Source: Halorarum halophilum (lineage in GTDB: Archaea > Halobacteriota > Halobacteria > Halobacteriales > Haloferacaceae). From it: 64,000 bases of DNA. The notes under the pieces were generated by a model. The model did no database searches. It saw only the letters and a program-made list of their open reading frames with translations, and was not told the DNA's origin. The DNA lies in assembly GCF_013401515.1 (NCBI RefSeq), contig NZ_CP058529.1, positions 3,038,001 through 3,102,000 on the forward strand, read 5' to 3'. Numbering within the stretch: the stretch's first letter is position 1; every line of letters begins with the position of its first letter. Below, piece by piece: positions 1 to 8,897 of this stretch. The translations under genes were made by a program, and so were the position numbers.

Positions 1-459
1 ACCACTGCCGTAATGAAGAGGAGATGTAATAAAAATCAGATACATATCACGAGAAGAATCCGGTAAAGTTCTTCGACGGAAATGAGGATCTAACAGGTTG
101 AAGAAATATTAATATTAGGAAATAATAAACAGAATATGGGATATTGTGCCAGAAAAACCTCGACATCGGAAATTAATGGGTCGTAGTTACGACTCTTATA
201 CAAGTTTGATATTTTATATAAGGAGGTAGCTGACGGCCAAAGTGAATATACTGGGGGAGGAGTGAAACCTACCTCCAGCAGGTATCGATCGATATCGCGG
301 AAGGGCCTCGGGACGACGGACTCGAAGTTCGTGGCGTTCCCCGTGTGGGTTCGAGCCCTTCAATCGCTTGGTTCCCGAACGAGGCAGCGGTTCGGGTCTC
401 TCGACTCGCCCGATTCACGCGTCGGGGAATCGGTTCTCAACCGGGAACGTCCGGCGATT
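1..459. other. AT-rich non-coding edge of the island
   Basis: The first 250 bases are clearly richer in A and T than the rest of the window, with runs such as a TATTAATATTAGG stretch near 107 and TATTTTATATAAGG near 211-224. I find no frame on either strand longer than a few dozen codons and no tRNA or repeat. Bases 251-459 return to high GC and form the 3' flank of the convergent oxidoreductase gene. The composition step suggests an island boundary or old mobile DNA, but nothing here identifies it. Confidence 0.5.
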
Positions 460-1566
460 TCAGCCCTCGACTTCGACCCACTCGCCACGGTCGCCGGACT
501 CGTAGGCCGCGTCGAGGACTCTGAGCAACTGGACCGCGTCGTCGACCGTCGCGGGCACGTCCCCCGTCTCGTAGCCCTCGAAGTACGCCTCGAAGTAGTC
601 CTGGACGAAGTCACCCCAGGCCGGGAAGCGGTCGTAGGAGAACTCGAACTCGGTGGTCCGCGTCGGGGTGGCCGACCAGTTCGGGTCCTCCGACGTGAGT
701 TCGAGCGGGACCGTCGGCTCGTGCTGGAGGGAGTCGTGGTGGACGGGCGTTCGGGCCTGCGCCTCGGTCCCGTAGATGCCGAGGTGCGTGTCCTTGCCCC
801 GCTCGTTCAGGTAGTAGCCGGTGTGATAGGTCCCCAGCGTTCCGCCCTCGGTCTCGAACTGGAGGACCGCGCCGGCCTCGACGTCGACCTCGGCCGCGTC
901 GTGGAATCGAGCGTTCACCCGGGCGATCGGATCGTCCAGCACCCACGGCATCATGTCGACCCAGTGCGGCCCGATCCACTGGAGGGCGCCGCCACGACTG
1001 GTCGCCTCGTCGTAGATGTAGTGGTCGGTGTTCCGGTAGGAGAGCTGGCTCGCGTTGAACCGGCCCTGGACGGTGGAGACGTCACCGAAGAAGCCGTCAC
1101 GGACCTTCTCGCGGAGCTCCATCGTGATTGGGTTCTTCCGGTAGAACGTCGTCGGCGAGACGGTGACGCCCGCCTCGTTCGCCCGCTCCGCGACGGACTC
1201 CAGGTCGGCCGCGGTCCGCCCGATCGGCTTCTCGCTGATGACGTGGACGCCGTTGTCGACGGCGCTCCCGACGATCGACGGCGTCTCGTCGTTGCGGTAC
1301 GTGATCCAGACGACGTCGATGTCCCCGTCGGCGACGAGGCGGTGCGGGTCCTCGTACACGGTCGCATCCGACACGAGGTCCGCGACCTCCTGTCCCTCGG
1401 TCGTGATCTCGTCCGGCCGATCGTCCATCGCGGCGAGGTTCCCGAGGTCGATCCGCCGACCCGGTTCACAGACGGCCGTGATCTCGAGGTCGAGCCCGCT
1501 CGCGATCGCGAAGTACGGATCGCGATGGTGGTGGTCCACGCCAACGTAGCCTATCTTCGCGCCCAT
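460..1566 (-). CDS. Gfo/Idh/MocA-family sugar oxidoreductase (1)
   Basis: A 368-residue NAD(P)-dependent oxidoreductase, cytoplasmic. The N-terminus MGAKIGYVGV is a Rossmann beta-alpha unit, and the family signature EKP appears in VISEKPIGR near residue 95-100, followed by the usual C-terminal alpha/beta domain with GPHWVDMMPW. The family oxidises or epimerises sugars, sugar acids and inositols; the substrate cannot be read from sequence. I start at 1566 because the longer frame upstream is rich in Arg/Cys and unlike the family, and the Rossmann strand begins directly after this Met. It is divergent from a second Gfo/Idh gene at 1831, suggesting shared control. Family call firm, substrate unknown. 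Confidence 0.85.
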   Translation of the reverse strand: MGAKIGYVGVDHHHRDPYFAIASGLDLEITAVCEPGRRIDLGNLAAMDDRPDEITTEGQEVADLVSDATVYEDPHRLVADGDIDVVWITYRNDETPSIVGSAVDNGVHVISEKPIGRTAADLESVAERANEAGVTVSPTTFYRKNPITMELREKVRDGFFGDVSTVQGRFNASQLSYRNTDHYIYDEATSRGGALQWIGPHWVDMMPWVLDDPIARVNARFHDAAEVDVEAGAVLQFETEGGTLGTYHTGYYLNERGKDTHLGIYGTEAQARTPVHHDSLQHEPTVPLELTSEDPNWSATPTRTTEFEFSYDRFPAWGDFVQDYFEAYFEGYETGDVPATVDDAVQLLRVLDAAYESGDRGEWVEVEG

Positions 1567-1830
1567 ATCGGGAATCCAGCGACCGAATACAAGAAGATAC
1601 TGGTCGTAACAACGAGTTCGTCGGCGAGGAGCCCCGGTCCCTGACGCTCCCGACGCGGGAAGCACGCGCGTTATCGACGGTTCTCCGTTCGACGGCGAGA
1701 TCGTCGCGTGTTCGAGCGGTAAGTGCGAGAACCGTGGAACCGACCACCGACCTGTCAGCCCCTTCTAACGTCTTACATTGTCGTGACCAAAACGCTATTA
1801 CAGCTCGATTCCGACCGACGCAGTACGACC
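1567..1830. promoter_or_regulatory. divergent promoter region between two oxidoreductases
   Basis: This 264-bp gap separates two divergent Gfo/Idh/MocA genes. On the plus strand an AACGCTATTACAG element at about 1791-1803 lies some 30 bases before the start at 1831, the spacing expected of a haloarchaeal TATA box with a leaderless message. On the minus strand a TTGTATTC element near 1584-1592 is a weaker candidate, about 20 bases from 1566. No clear operator is visible. Confidence 0.4.
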
Positions 1831-2979
1831 ATGCAAGAGCTCGGTATCATCATGAACGGAGTGACCGGTCGGATGGGGACGAACCAGCACCTCATCCGAT
1901 CGCTCCTGGCACTCCGGGAGGAGGGCGGCGTCGAACTACCCAGCGGGGAGCGCGTAGTGCCGGACCCGCTGCTCGTCGGGCGGAACGAGCGCAAACTGAA
2001 GGCGTTGAGCGACGAGCACGACGTCGACCGATGGGTCGCGGACCCCGACCTCGATTCGTGCCTGGAGGGGGACGACGAGATCTACTTCGACTCGCAGGTC
2101 ACGCCGCGGCGCCCCGGAGCGCTCCTGAAGGCGATCGAGGCCGGGAAGGACGTGTACTGCGAGAAACCCCTGGCCAACGACCTGGACACCGCACTGGAGG
2201 TCACGCGTGCGGCGGAGGAGAGCGGGGTCAAACACGGCATCGTGCAGGACAAGCTCTGGCTCCCCGGACTGATGAAGCTCCAGCGGCTGATCGACCAGGA
2301 CTACTTCGGCGAGGTCCTCTCGGTGCGCGTCGAGTTCGGGTACTGGGTGTTCTCGGGCGAGGTGCAGCCGGCACAGCGGCCGTCCTGGAACTACCGCGCG
2401 GAGGACGGCGGCGGGATCATCGACGACATGTTCTCCCACTGGAGCTACGTGCTGGAGAACCTCTTCGGCCGCGTGGAGTCGGTTATGTGTCTCGGGAAGA
2501 CCCACATCCCCACGCGGGTGGACGAGGAGGGCGAGGAGTACGATGCGACGGCCGAGGACGCGGCCTACGCCATCATGGAACTCGAGAACGACGTCGTCGC
2601 CCAGCTCAACTCCTCGTGGACGGTGCGGGTGAAGCGCGACGACCTGCTCGAGATACAGGTCGACGGCACGGACGGCAGCGCCGTCGCGGGGTTGCGGGAG
2701 TGCAAGACGCAGCACCACTCCAACACGCCGAAACCGGTGTGGAACCCCGACACGCCCACCGAACACGAGTTCCACGAGGACTGGGAGCCGGTGCCCGACA
2801 ACCGGGTGTTCGAGAACGCGTTCAAGCAGCAGTGGGCGCAGTTCATCCGCCACGTCGTCGCGGACGAGCCGTTCCCCTGGGACTTCTCCGAGGGGGCGAA
2901 AGGGGTCCAGCTCACGGAGGCGAGTCATCGAGCCTGGGACGAACGGCGGCAGGTGGACGTCGACGACCTGGAGGTCTGA
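1831..2979 (+). CDS. Gfo/Idh/MocA-family sugar oxidoreductase (2)
   Basis: A 382-residue cytoplasmic NAD(P)-dependent oxidoreductase. It shows a Rossmann start (IIMNGVTGRMG, residues 6-16) and the family EKP motif in VYCEKPLAND near residue 110, followed by an alpha/beta C-terminal domain. The ATG at 1831 is preferred because the preceding 36 codons do not resemble the family and a TATA-like element lies about 30 bases upstream. It is only distantly similar to the neighbours at 460 and 10934, so the three are probably not recent duplicates. Its place beside pectin and sugar-acid genes suggests a sugar or aldonate substrate. Confidence 0.85.
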   Translation: MQELGIIMNGVTGRMGTNQHLIRSLLALREEGGVELPSGERVVPDPLLVGRNERKLKALSDEHDVDRWVADPDLDSCLEGDDEIYFDSQVTPRRPGALLKAIEAGKDVYCEKPLANDLDTALEVTRAAEESGVKHGIVQDKLWLPGLMKLQRLIDQDYFGEVLSVRVEFGYWVFSGEVQPAQRPSWNYRAEDGGGIIDDMFSHWSYVLENLFGRVESVMCLGKTHIPTRVDEEGEEYDATAEDAAYAIMELENDVVAQLNSSWTVRVKRDDLLEIQVDGTDGSAVAGLRECKTQHHSNTPKPVWNPDTPTEHEFHEDWEPVPDNRVFENAFKQQWAQFIRHVVADEPFPWDFSEGAKGVQLTEASHRAWDERRQVDVDDLEV

Positions 2980-3058
2980 CGGCTCGCACCGGCCCGTTCG
3001 ACGACCGAACTCCTTCTTCGCGGAACGCGCGTGCGAGAAAACGGGGACCGACCGGAAC

Positions 3059-4429
3059 TCAGTCCTGCTCGGGGTTCTCGACGCCGGACTTCTCGTGCGG
3101 TGAGGGCGCCGCGAAGTCACCCGATTCGAAGCGGATCGGCGAGGGGTCCTCGAGCACGCGGAGGTCGTCGCGGTCCCGCGCTTCGTCGACGAGCGCCCTC
3201 GACGCGTAGAGCCGGTGGAGGTGCATCGTATCGGCGGCGCGGAGGACGCGGACCGTCGTCGGGTCGACGACGCCGATGGTCGAGAGCGCCGCGACGAGAC
3301 CGGCGCGGTCGGTCTCGACGGCCGGCGGGAGCCGGACGCCCCTGGTCGTACTCGCCGTCAGGGCGTTGATGAGCGTCGTCGGCATCTCGATCTCTTCGAG
3401 CAGGTCCTCGTGGACGAAGTCGGCCGAGCCCATCCCCATGGCGTTCCCGTGGGTCGTCTCGGTGAGCCCCCGCGTGTAGATCCGTTTGACGTCCGGGGAG
3501 TCGGGTTCGGGCTCCTGGATCGCGAACGGGCGGCGGCCGATGACGTTCGTGTCCATCCCCTGGCCGCTGATGTCCTTCCCCTGCCGGTCGAGGATCAGGA
3601 CGTCGAGTTCCGGGAACGGGAGCGTCGGCATGATATCGTACGCGGTCTCGAGGAGTTCCGCCTCGCGGTCGAGGAAGCCCTCGGGCGGGATCGCCTCGAT
3701 CCGCGTCGTGTCGTCGTGCTGGTCCTCCAGGATCGCGACGCCGCCCGCGACGGGGAGCTCCGCGAGTAACCGGTCGGTGATCTCGGGGATCATGTCGCGC
3801 AGCGACCAGTCGACCGCCCAGTCGTGGGCGATCTTCGCCCCGCGCTGTTTGCCCATTCCGATGACGAGCATCTTCGAAAGGCCGCTCTCGACCGTGCCGT
3901 CGAAGTCGGTGTGCGGTTTGATCCGGTTGATCGGGACGATCGCGTCGGCCGCGACCGCGTTCGCGTCGGCGACGACCGGCACGTCCCGATCGGCGGTCCG
4001 ACCGACCTCGGTGACCTCCATGCTCGACCGGATCTCGCAACCCACGGATGACTCCGAGACGCCGAGTTCGGCCAGCATCTCGCGCTGCCCTTCGGCTGTG
4101 GCCCCGCCGTGGCTCCCCATCGCGGGGAACACGAACGGCTCGTACCCCAACTCGTCTACCCCGTCGACCGCTCCGGCGACGATGCCGGGGAGGTTCGCGA
4201 TACCGCGACTCCCGACGCCGAGTGCGACCTCGCCGCCGGCCGGAACGTCGTCGAACGGGAGCGATTGGAGGGCCCGTGACGCGCGTTCGGCGACGTCCGC
4301 CTGCGGGATCGGGTCCGTCTCCCAGACCTGCTCGATCAGCCCCATCTCGGGGAGCGGCGTCTCGCCGCACGCGTCGAGGATCGACCGTTCCGGAACGGCG
4401 AGCGACCGTCGCGACTGATTCGAATCCAT
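3059..4429 (-). CDS. LarA-like nickel-dependent racemase/epimerase homologue
   Basis: A 456-residue protein of the LarA/DUF2088 superfamily, whose characterised members use a nickel-pincer cofactor to racemise or epimerise 2-hydroxy acids (lactate, malate, and in some homologues D-gluconate). Visible landmarks are AMGSHGGAT in the first domain, the KPHTDFDG and GLSKMLVIGMGK stretch that corresponds to LarA's His and cofactor-bearing Lys region, and THGNAMGMG in the second half. I start at 4429; the longer frame upstream is basic and atypical. In this island of sugar-acid dehydratases an aldonate 2-epimerase, or a racemase for lactate produced by the rhamnose route, is plausible but unproven. 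Maturation genes larB/C/E are not in the window. Confidence 0.7.
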   Translation of the reverse strand: MDSNQSRRSLAVPERSILDACGETPLPEMGLIEQVWETDPIPQADVAERASRALQSLPFDDVPAGGEVALGVGSRGIANLPGIVAGAVDGVDELGYEPFVFPAMGSHGGATAEGQREMLAELGVSESSVGCEIRSSMEVTEVGRTADRDVPVVADANAVAADAIVPINRIKPHTDFDGTVESGLSKMLVIGMGKQRGAKIAHDWAVDWSLRDMIPEITDRLLAELPVAGGVAILEDQHDDTTRIEAIPPEGFLDREAELLETAYDIMPTLPFPELDVLILDRQGKDISGQGMDTNVIGRRPFAIQEPEPDSPDVKRIYTRGLTETTHGNAMGMGSADFVHEDLLEEIEMPTTLINALTASTTRGVRLPPAVETDRAGLVAALSTIGVVDPTTVRVLRAADTMHLHRLYASRALVDEARDRDDLRVLEDPSPIRFESGDFAAPSPHEKSGVENPEQD

Positions 4430-4541
4430 ACCGTACCCCTGCACCGATTCGGTGATAAGTTTGCCCCACCCTCGACGACCGACGCTCGACCCCCGTCCCC
4501 GCAAAGCGACGAGTGGATAGCGGCTCCGGGCCGGACGGGAC

Positions 4542-4904
4542 TCACTCGGAAAGCGAGTCGATGTCGCCCTTGGCGTCCCAGATGCGCGTCAGCAGGTCGG
4601 CGAACATCGACGTCCGGAGCGGGTACCCCTCCTCGTCGACCTCGTCCATCCCCACCTCGGCGACGAGTCCGACGAACTCGTCGTCGAAGGTCAGGTCCGC
4701 GAGCGTCTCGCGCACGTCGAAGGTGACCGTCCCCTCGTCGTCGTCCAGCCACGCTGCAGCCCGCTCCCGCTCGTCGTACTCGATGCTGTACTCCTCACCC
4801 CCGACCAGTTCGCAGATGTCGTCCATCGCGCCGACCGTCATCCACCCGTCGTTGCGCTCCAGGTGGAGGGTGCCGTCCCGCACGTCCGTGCGATATCGTT
4901 TCAT
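4542..4904 (-). CDS. small acidic hypothetical protein
   Basis: A 120-residue, highly acidic soluble protein starting MKRYRTDVRD. I see no signal peptide, membrane segment or metal-binding motif and do not recognise a named family. Third-position GC is high and the amino-acid bias (Asp/Glu) is typical of real haloarchaeal genes, so it is likely expressed. It sits between the LarA-like gene and the PL2 lyase, all on the minus strand, with about 80-110 bp gaps, so it may belong to the same transcription unit or stand alone. Confidence 0.6.
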   Translation of the reverse strand: MKRYRTDVRDGTLHLERNDGWMTVGAMDDICELVGGEEYSIEYDERERAAAWLDDDEGTVTFDVRETLADLTFDDEFVGLVAEVGMDEVDEEGYPLRTSMFADLLTRIWDAKGDIDSLSE

Positions 4905-4986
4905 GGGATCCCTTGCGAAGCGCCCGACTTAACGGTACAGGACTCCCTGACGGGCGGACGGTCCTCCGGTGCGACGCGACGTGGAG

Positions 4987-6519
4987 TCAGATTCCACCCT
5001 CGGGCGTCCGGGGAGCGCCGACCGGCGTCGGGAGGTCTGCGGCACTCTCTTCCCGGATTGCTGCAGCGAGGTGGAGCAGGGAGAGCGGGACGGGGTCGTC
5101 CAGCCGAGCCCGATTTCGGTCGTCCACGAAGGCCCCCGTGGACTCCCGAAACCGGCCCTCCAGGAGGTCGGTCCCGAGCGTCTGGGCCGCCTCCAGGTAC
5201 TCCCCCCGGTCCGTCGCGCGGTGGAGTTCGAGCAGTCCGTACAGGAGCGCGTAGTCGGGGGGGTCGGTGCGGTCGGACGCGCTGAGGTCCGGTTTCGAAT
5301 CGGGGCGGCCGACTTCGCCCAGGCCGAGCCCCCGGCCAATGTCCCGGGCGGCCCGCCAACAGACCGGGTCGTCCGTCAGCCGACTCGCCCGCGCGTACGT
5401 CCAGAAGAACTCCGGGCCGGCGTCGATGGGGCCGACGACGCGCCCCTTCGGCCCGAAGTACCCGTTGCGCCGGCAGACGAACCCCTCCAGGCTGTGCCCG
5501 TCGGTGAGCATCGGCTCGAACTCGTTCGCGTCCGAGCGGTAGGCGACCTCGTACCAGGCCCGGAGCTCTTCCAATGCCCACCGCGTGAACGACTCCCCCC
5601 GCGGACCGAGCCGGTCGCCGAGCGCGAGCTGCTGCCGCTGGACGATCGGACGGGGGCGGAACAGCGTTCCCTCGTAGACGAGGTGGTCGCCGTGGATGTA
5701 CGGGGCGAACTGGTACTGCGCCCGGTCGCCTCGGATCGCCGGCCCGTTGCAGTAGCTGGGGTGCTGGCTGAATTGGTAGCCGCTGAGCCCGGGCTCCTGA
5801 CGCGTCTCGACGTACCGACGGGCGAGCCGCTCGGCCCACGTCAGCGGGGCCGCCTCGTTCGCGAACGACGAGAGGAGTCCGGCGGCGTAGTAGAGGTCGC
5901 TCCCGGTGTTGACGAACGTGAGCCCCTCGCCCCAGAAGAACACGTCGCCCCCCTCGTACTCGTCGTCCCAGGGGTTCCCGACGGCCCCGTCCCACTCCCC
6001 GTGACGGTTGAAGTCCAGCCGCCCCCAGTCGACGACGTGCGCGCTCCAGAACGCCTCGACGAACCGCCGGGTCCGTTCGGCGTCGACCTCCCAGAGGAAC
6101 TCGTAGAACGGGTACTCGAACTTCAGTTCGTGCGCGTCCTTGTTGATCACGAGTTCGTCGGCGTCGAGGTCGTACGCGGCGTGGCCGCCCCAGTAGAGGA
6201 GGCCCGCCGAGTCGGACAGTTCCTCGAGGACCCACGAGGTGAGCGCCGCCGCCTCGTCGCGGTACTCGGTCGCCCCGGTCGACCGGGCGAGCCCGACGAG
6301 CGTCCGGAGGAACTCCTGCTGGACGGCGAAGTTCGAGAGCCGACGGCCGTCGTCCACGTCGCGGGCGTCGTAGGGAACGGCGTCAAGCGTCCCGGCGTCG
6401 ACGGCGTCGGCCAGGAGCGGCGTTCGGTCGTCGCCGTATCGGTCGCGGCCGTGTTCGAAGACGGTATCGGCGTGCCGTCGGACGGACTCGACGAGTTCGC
6501 CGGCCAGCGTCGTGGACAT
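4987..6519 (-). CDS. cytoplasmic pectate lyase, PL2-like
   Basis: A 510-residue protein resembling family PL2 pectate lyases, (alpha/alpha) barrel enzymes that cleave oligogalacturonides by metal-assisted beta-elimination inside the cell or periplasm. WGGH (residues 110-113), HELK (130-133) and NRHGEW (171-176) place His113, Glu131 and His173 where the Yersinia PL2 enzyme has its metal ligands (His109, Glu130, His172, from memory), with Arg172 at the catalytic-base position. Length also fits. No signal peptide follows the start I chose (6519); the frame continues upstream but that part would overlap the divergent PL1 promoter. It probably processes imported oligomers. A six-hairpin glycosidase is the main alternative. 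Confidence 0.7.
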   Translation of the reverse strand: MSTTLAGELVESVRRHADTVFEHGRDRYGDDRTPLLADAVDAGTLDAVPYDARDVDDGRRLSNFAVQQEFLRTLVGLARSTGATEYRDEAAALTSWVLEELSDSAGLLYWGGHAAYDLDADELVINKDAHELKFEYPFYEFLWEVDAERTRRFVEAFWSAHVVDWGRLDFNRHGEWDGAVGNPWDDEYEGGDVFFWGEGLTFVNTGSDLYYAAGLLSSFANEAAPLTWAERLARRYVETRQEPGLSGYQFSQHPSYCNGPAIRGDRAQYQFAPYIHGDHLVYEGTLFRPRPIVQRQQLALGDRLGPRGESFTRWALEELRAWYEVAYRSDANEFEPMLTDGHSLEGFVCRRNGYFGPKGRVVGPIDAGPEFFWTYARASRLTDDPVCWRAARDIGRGLGLGEVGRPDSKPDLSASDRTDPPDYALLYGLLELHRATDRGEYLEAAQTLGTDLLEGRFRESTGAFVDDRNRARLDDPVPLSLLHLAAAIREESAADLPTPVGAPRTPEGGI

Positions 6520-6672
6520 GATGATACGGGCATCGTCGGTGCGGAACTTCGTCTTTCGGGTCGCAACAGTCGACGCGCCCGGTTCCGGAGCCGTCCCGTC
6601 GGCTCGGCGGAGATCGATGCTGGTGTCAGATACTACACGGATCAAAATAGCTTGGTACGGGTTGACATAACC

Positions 6673-6710
6673 TTTATAACGGAATGCTATTAGGTTCCTC
6701 CCGGTGTAAC
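6673..6710 (+). promoter_or_regulatory. promoter of the PL1 pectate lyase gene
   Basis: A clean TATA box, TTTATAA at 6673-6679, stands 34-40 bases before the ATG at 6713, predicting a message with a leader of about ten bases. Overlapping the expected start point, 6689-6710 has the shape ATTAGG-N10-TGTAAC, one mismatch per half away from the 22-bp RTTACR-N10-YGTAAY dyad found at five other places. It may be a weak operator for the same regulator, but the central bases differ from the other copies. Confidence 0.5.
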
Positions 6711-6712
6711 CA

Positions 6713-8821
6713 ATGGCACCAACCAGGCGCACGCTCATGCGTGCGATCGGAGCGGGGAGTATCGGTACCGCGGCGGTTCCGCTGGCCAGCAGCGGGGCCG
6801 CGGCTGCGACGATCATCACCATCGAGGGGGGCGGCGCGGACATCTGGAGCGAGGTGGACGCGTTCCACTTCTACTACGAGTCGCTGGAGGGCGACTTCGA
6901 CGTGACGGTGCGCAACACGGAACTCGAACGCACCGACGCCTTCGCGAAGACCGGGCTCATGGTCCGGGAGACGCTGGACGACGACGCGAAGAACGTGATG
7001 CTCCGCCGGACGCCCGACGGGGCGGCCTCGCTGCAGTGGCGACCGGAGGCCGGGACGGAGACGCTCAGCACGACGTCGGGCGGAGAGGACGAGAGCGACG
7101 TGGACGGCGGCAGCGTGCAGGCCGACTGGCTGCGGCTGCGCCGGAGCGGCGACACGGTCGAAGCGTACGGTTCCACGGACGGGAGCGACTGGACGCGGAT
7201 CGCGCAGCTCGGACCGGAGAACGTCGACCTCGACTCGGCGGCGCACGTCGGGATCCCGGTCACGAGCCACAACGTGGGCACGCTGTGCACCGCGCAGCAC
7301 CGGAACCTGTCGGGGATCTCGCCGGACACGAATCGGGACATCGGCGACGTCGAGGTCGCCGGGAGCGTCTCGGTCGAGGAGGGCGTACCGTTCGTCTCGA
7401 CGGATTCCCCGTCGGACGTGACCGCGTCCTCCGCGACCCTCAGCGGCGAACTGACTGACCTCGGCGGGGCGGAGTCCGCCGAGTGCTACTTCGAGTACCG
7501 GGAGGTTCCGACGGAGTCGTGGACCGCGACGGAGTCGACGACGCTCGCGGAGACGGACGAGTTCTCCGTCGACCTCGGCGGGCTGACGAGCAGACGGTAC
7601 TACGAGGTGCGCGCGGTCGCCGACACGAGCGACGGCGACCGCGCGACGGGGTCGTCGGTCACGCTCGGGACGCCGAGCATATCGGACGGCGAGGACGACT
7701 CGGACGGACCGGAGAGCGCGTCCGCGTTCGACCCCGGTGACGGGTTCGCGGACCCCGCTCCGTGGCTGGACAACGACACGCCCGTCATCCTGATCACGGA
7801 GCCGACGCGTCGTCAGCTCGAAGCCGCCGTCGGCGTAGACGGACCGCGCGTCGTGGTCTTCGAGACCAGCGGGACCATCGACCTGGATGCCCAGCGGCTC
7901 ACGGTGACCAACGATCGACTGTACCTCGCCGGCCAGACGGCGCCGTCGCCGGGCATCACGCTCGTCCGCGGGGGGATCTGGCTGTCCGCCGACGACTGCG
8001 TGGTCCAGCACGTTCGCGTACGGCCGGGGGACGCCGGCCAGGACACCAGCTGGGAGCCCGACGCCATCCAGACGGGCGACGGCACCGCGAACAACGTGAT
8101 CGACCACTGCACGGGGACGTGGTCGGTCGACGAGAACATCAACGCGGGCTACGACACGACGGACACGACGATCTCGAACTGCCTGATCGCCGAGCCGCTG
8201 AACGACGCGACCCACTCGAAGGGCGAGCACGGCTACAACTCCATTATCGGCGACCGGGCGAAGCGGGTCACGTACGTCGGTAACGTCCTGGCGTTCGCCA
8301 CCGACCGGAACCCGCGCCTGAAGGAGGGTACCGAGACCGTCATCGCCAACAACCTCGTCCACCGGTACGAGGACGGCATGTGGGCCGACCCCGACACCGC
8401 CCACAGCATCGAGGGCAACGTGTTCCAGCGACCCGTCAGCGAGCAGGCGAACGTCTTCGGCGAGGGGAGCGTCCACGCCGACGGCAACGTCCTCGACTGG
8501 GACGCGGACGTCCCGATGATCGGGGACGGGATCACCCTGCTCGACGAGCGGCCGCTGTGGCCCGACGAGCTGGAACGGATCCCCACCGACCGGGTCGAGA
8601 CACACAACCTCCGGAACGCCGGCGCGCGCCCCGCCGACCGGTCCGAACACGACGAGCGAATCGTCGAGAACGTCCGCACAGCCGGCGGTGCGGTCGTCGA
8701 CAGTCAGGATGAGGTCGGCGGCTACCCCGACCTCGCGGAGCACTCCCGATCGCTCCGCGTTCCCAGCAGTGGGACGCGCGCGTGGCTCCGCAGCTGGGCC
8801 AAGCGGGTCGAGGTCTCCTGA
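6713..8821 (+). CDS. secreted pectate lyase, PL1, with N-terminal accessory domains
   Basis: A 702-residue exported enzyme. Residues 1-31 form a Tat signal (RRTLMRA, then a small-residue stretch ending in an Ala run). Residues 33-200 resemble a concanavalin-like/DUF1349-type beta-sandwich, 225-320 a fibronectin-III-like domain, followed by an Asp/Ser linker, and 355-690 a right-handed beta-helix of PL1 type: VVFETSGTIDL, LAGQTAPSPGITL, IDHCTGTWSVDEN (462-474) and RNPRLK (532-537), the last carrying the likely catalytic Arg. PL1 enzymes cleave polygalacturonate by Ca2+-dependent beta-elimination. It is the only clear extracellular depolymerase here and lies upstream of a GH28 gene. Confidence 0.88.
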   Translation: MAPTRRTLMRAIGAGSIGTAAVPLASSGAAAATIITIEGGGADIWSEVDAFHFYYESLEGDFDVTVRNTELERTDAFAKTGLMVRETLDDDAKNVMLRRTPDGAASLQWRPEAGTETLSTTSGGEDESDVDGGSVQADWLRLRRSGDTVEAYGSTDGSDWTRIAQLGPENVDLDSAAHVGIPVTSHNVGTLCTAQHRNLSGISPDTNRDIGDVEVAGSVSVEEGVPFVSTDSPSDVTASSATLSGELTDLGGAESAECYFEYREVPTESWTATESTTLAETDEFSVDLGGLTSRRYYEVRAVADTSDGDRATGSSVTLGTPSISDGEDDSDGPESASAFDPGDGFADPAPWLDNDTPVILITEPTRRQLEAAVGVDGPRVVVFETSGTIDLDAQRLTVTNDRLYLAGQTAPSPGITLVRGGIWLSADDCVVQHVRVRPGDAGQDTSWEPDAIQTGDGTANNVIDHCTGTWSVDENINAGYDTTDTTISNCLIAEPLNDATHSKGEHGYNSIIGDRAKRVTYVGNVLAFATDRNPRLKEGTETVIANNLVHRYEDGMWADPDTAHSIEGNVFQRPVSEQANVFGEGSVHADGNVLDWDADVPMIGDGITLLDERPLWPDELERIPTDRVETHNLRNAGARPADRSEHDERIVENVRTAGGAVVDSQDEVGGYPDLAEHSRSLRVPSSGTRAWLRSWAKRVEVS

Positions 8822-8897
8822 CGGAGTCCGGCGACCCTTCCTCCGGCCCGTTCGTGCCGTCGCAACCCTTATTTTCGCCCTCCGAGATAGCCGGACG

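Noticed and set aside
370-450. GTTCCC and GTTCTC/GGGAAC text near the first gene's end
   Set aside because: Spacing (4 bases or none) differs from the 17-bp palindrome and it lies at a 3' end.
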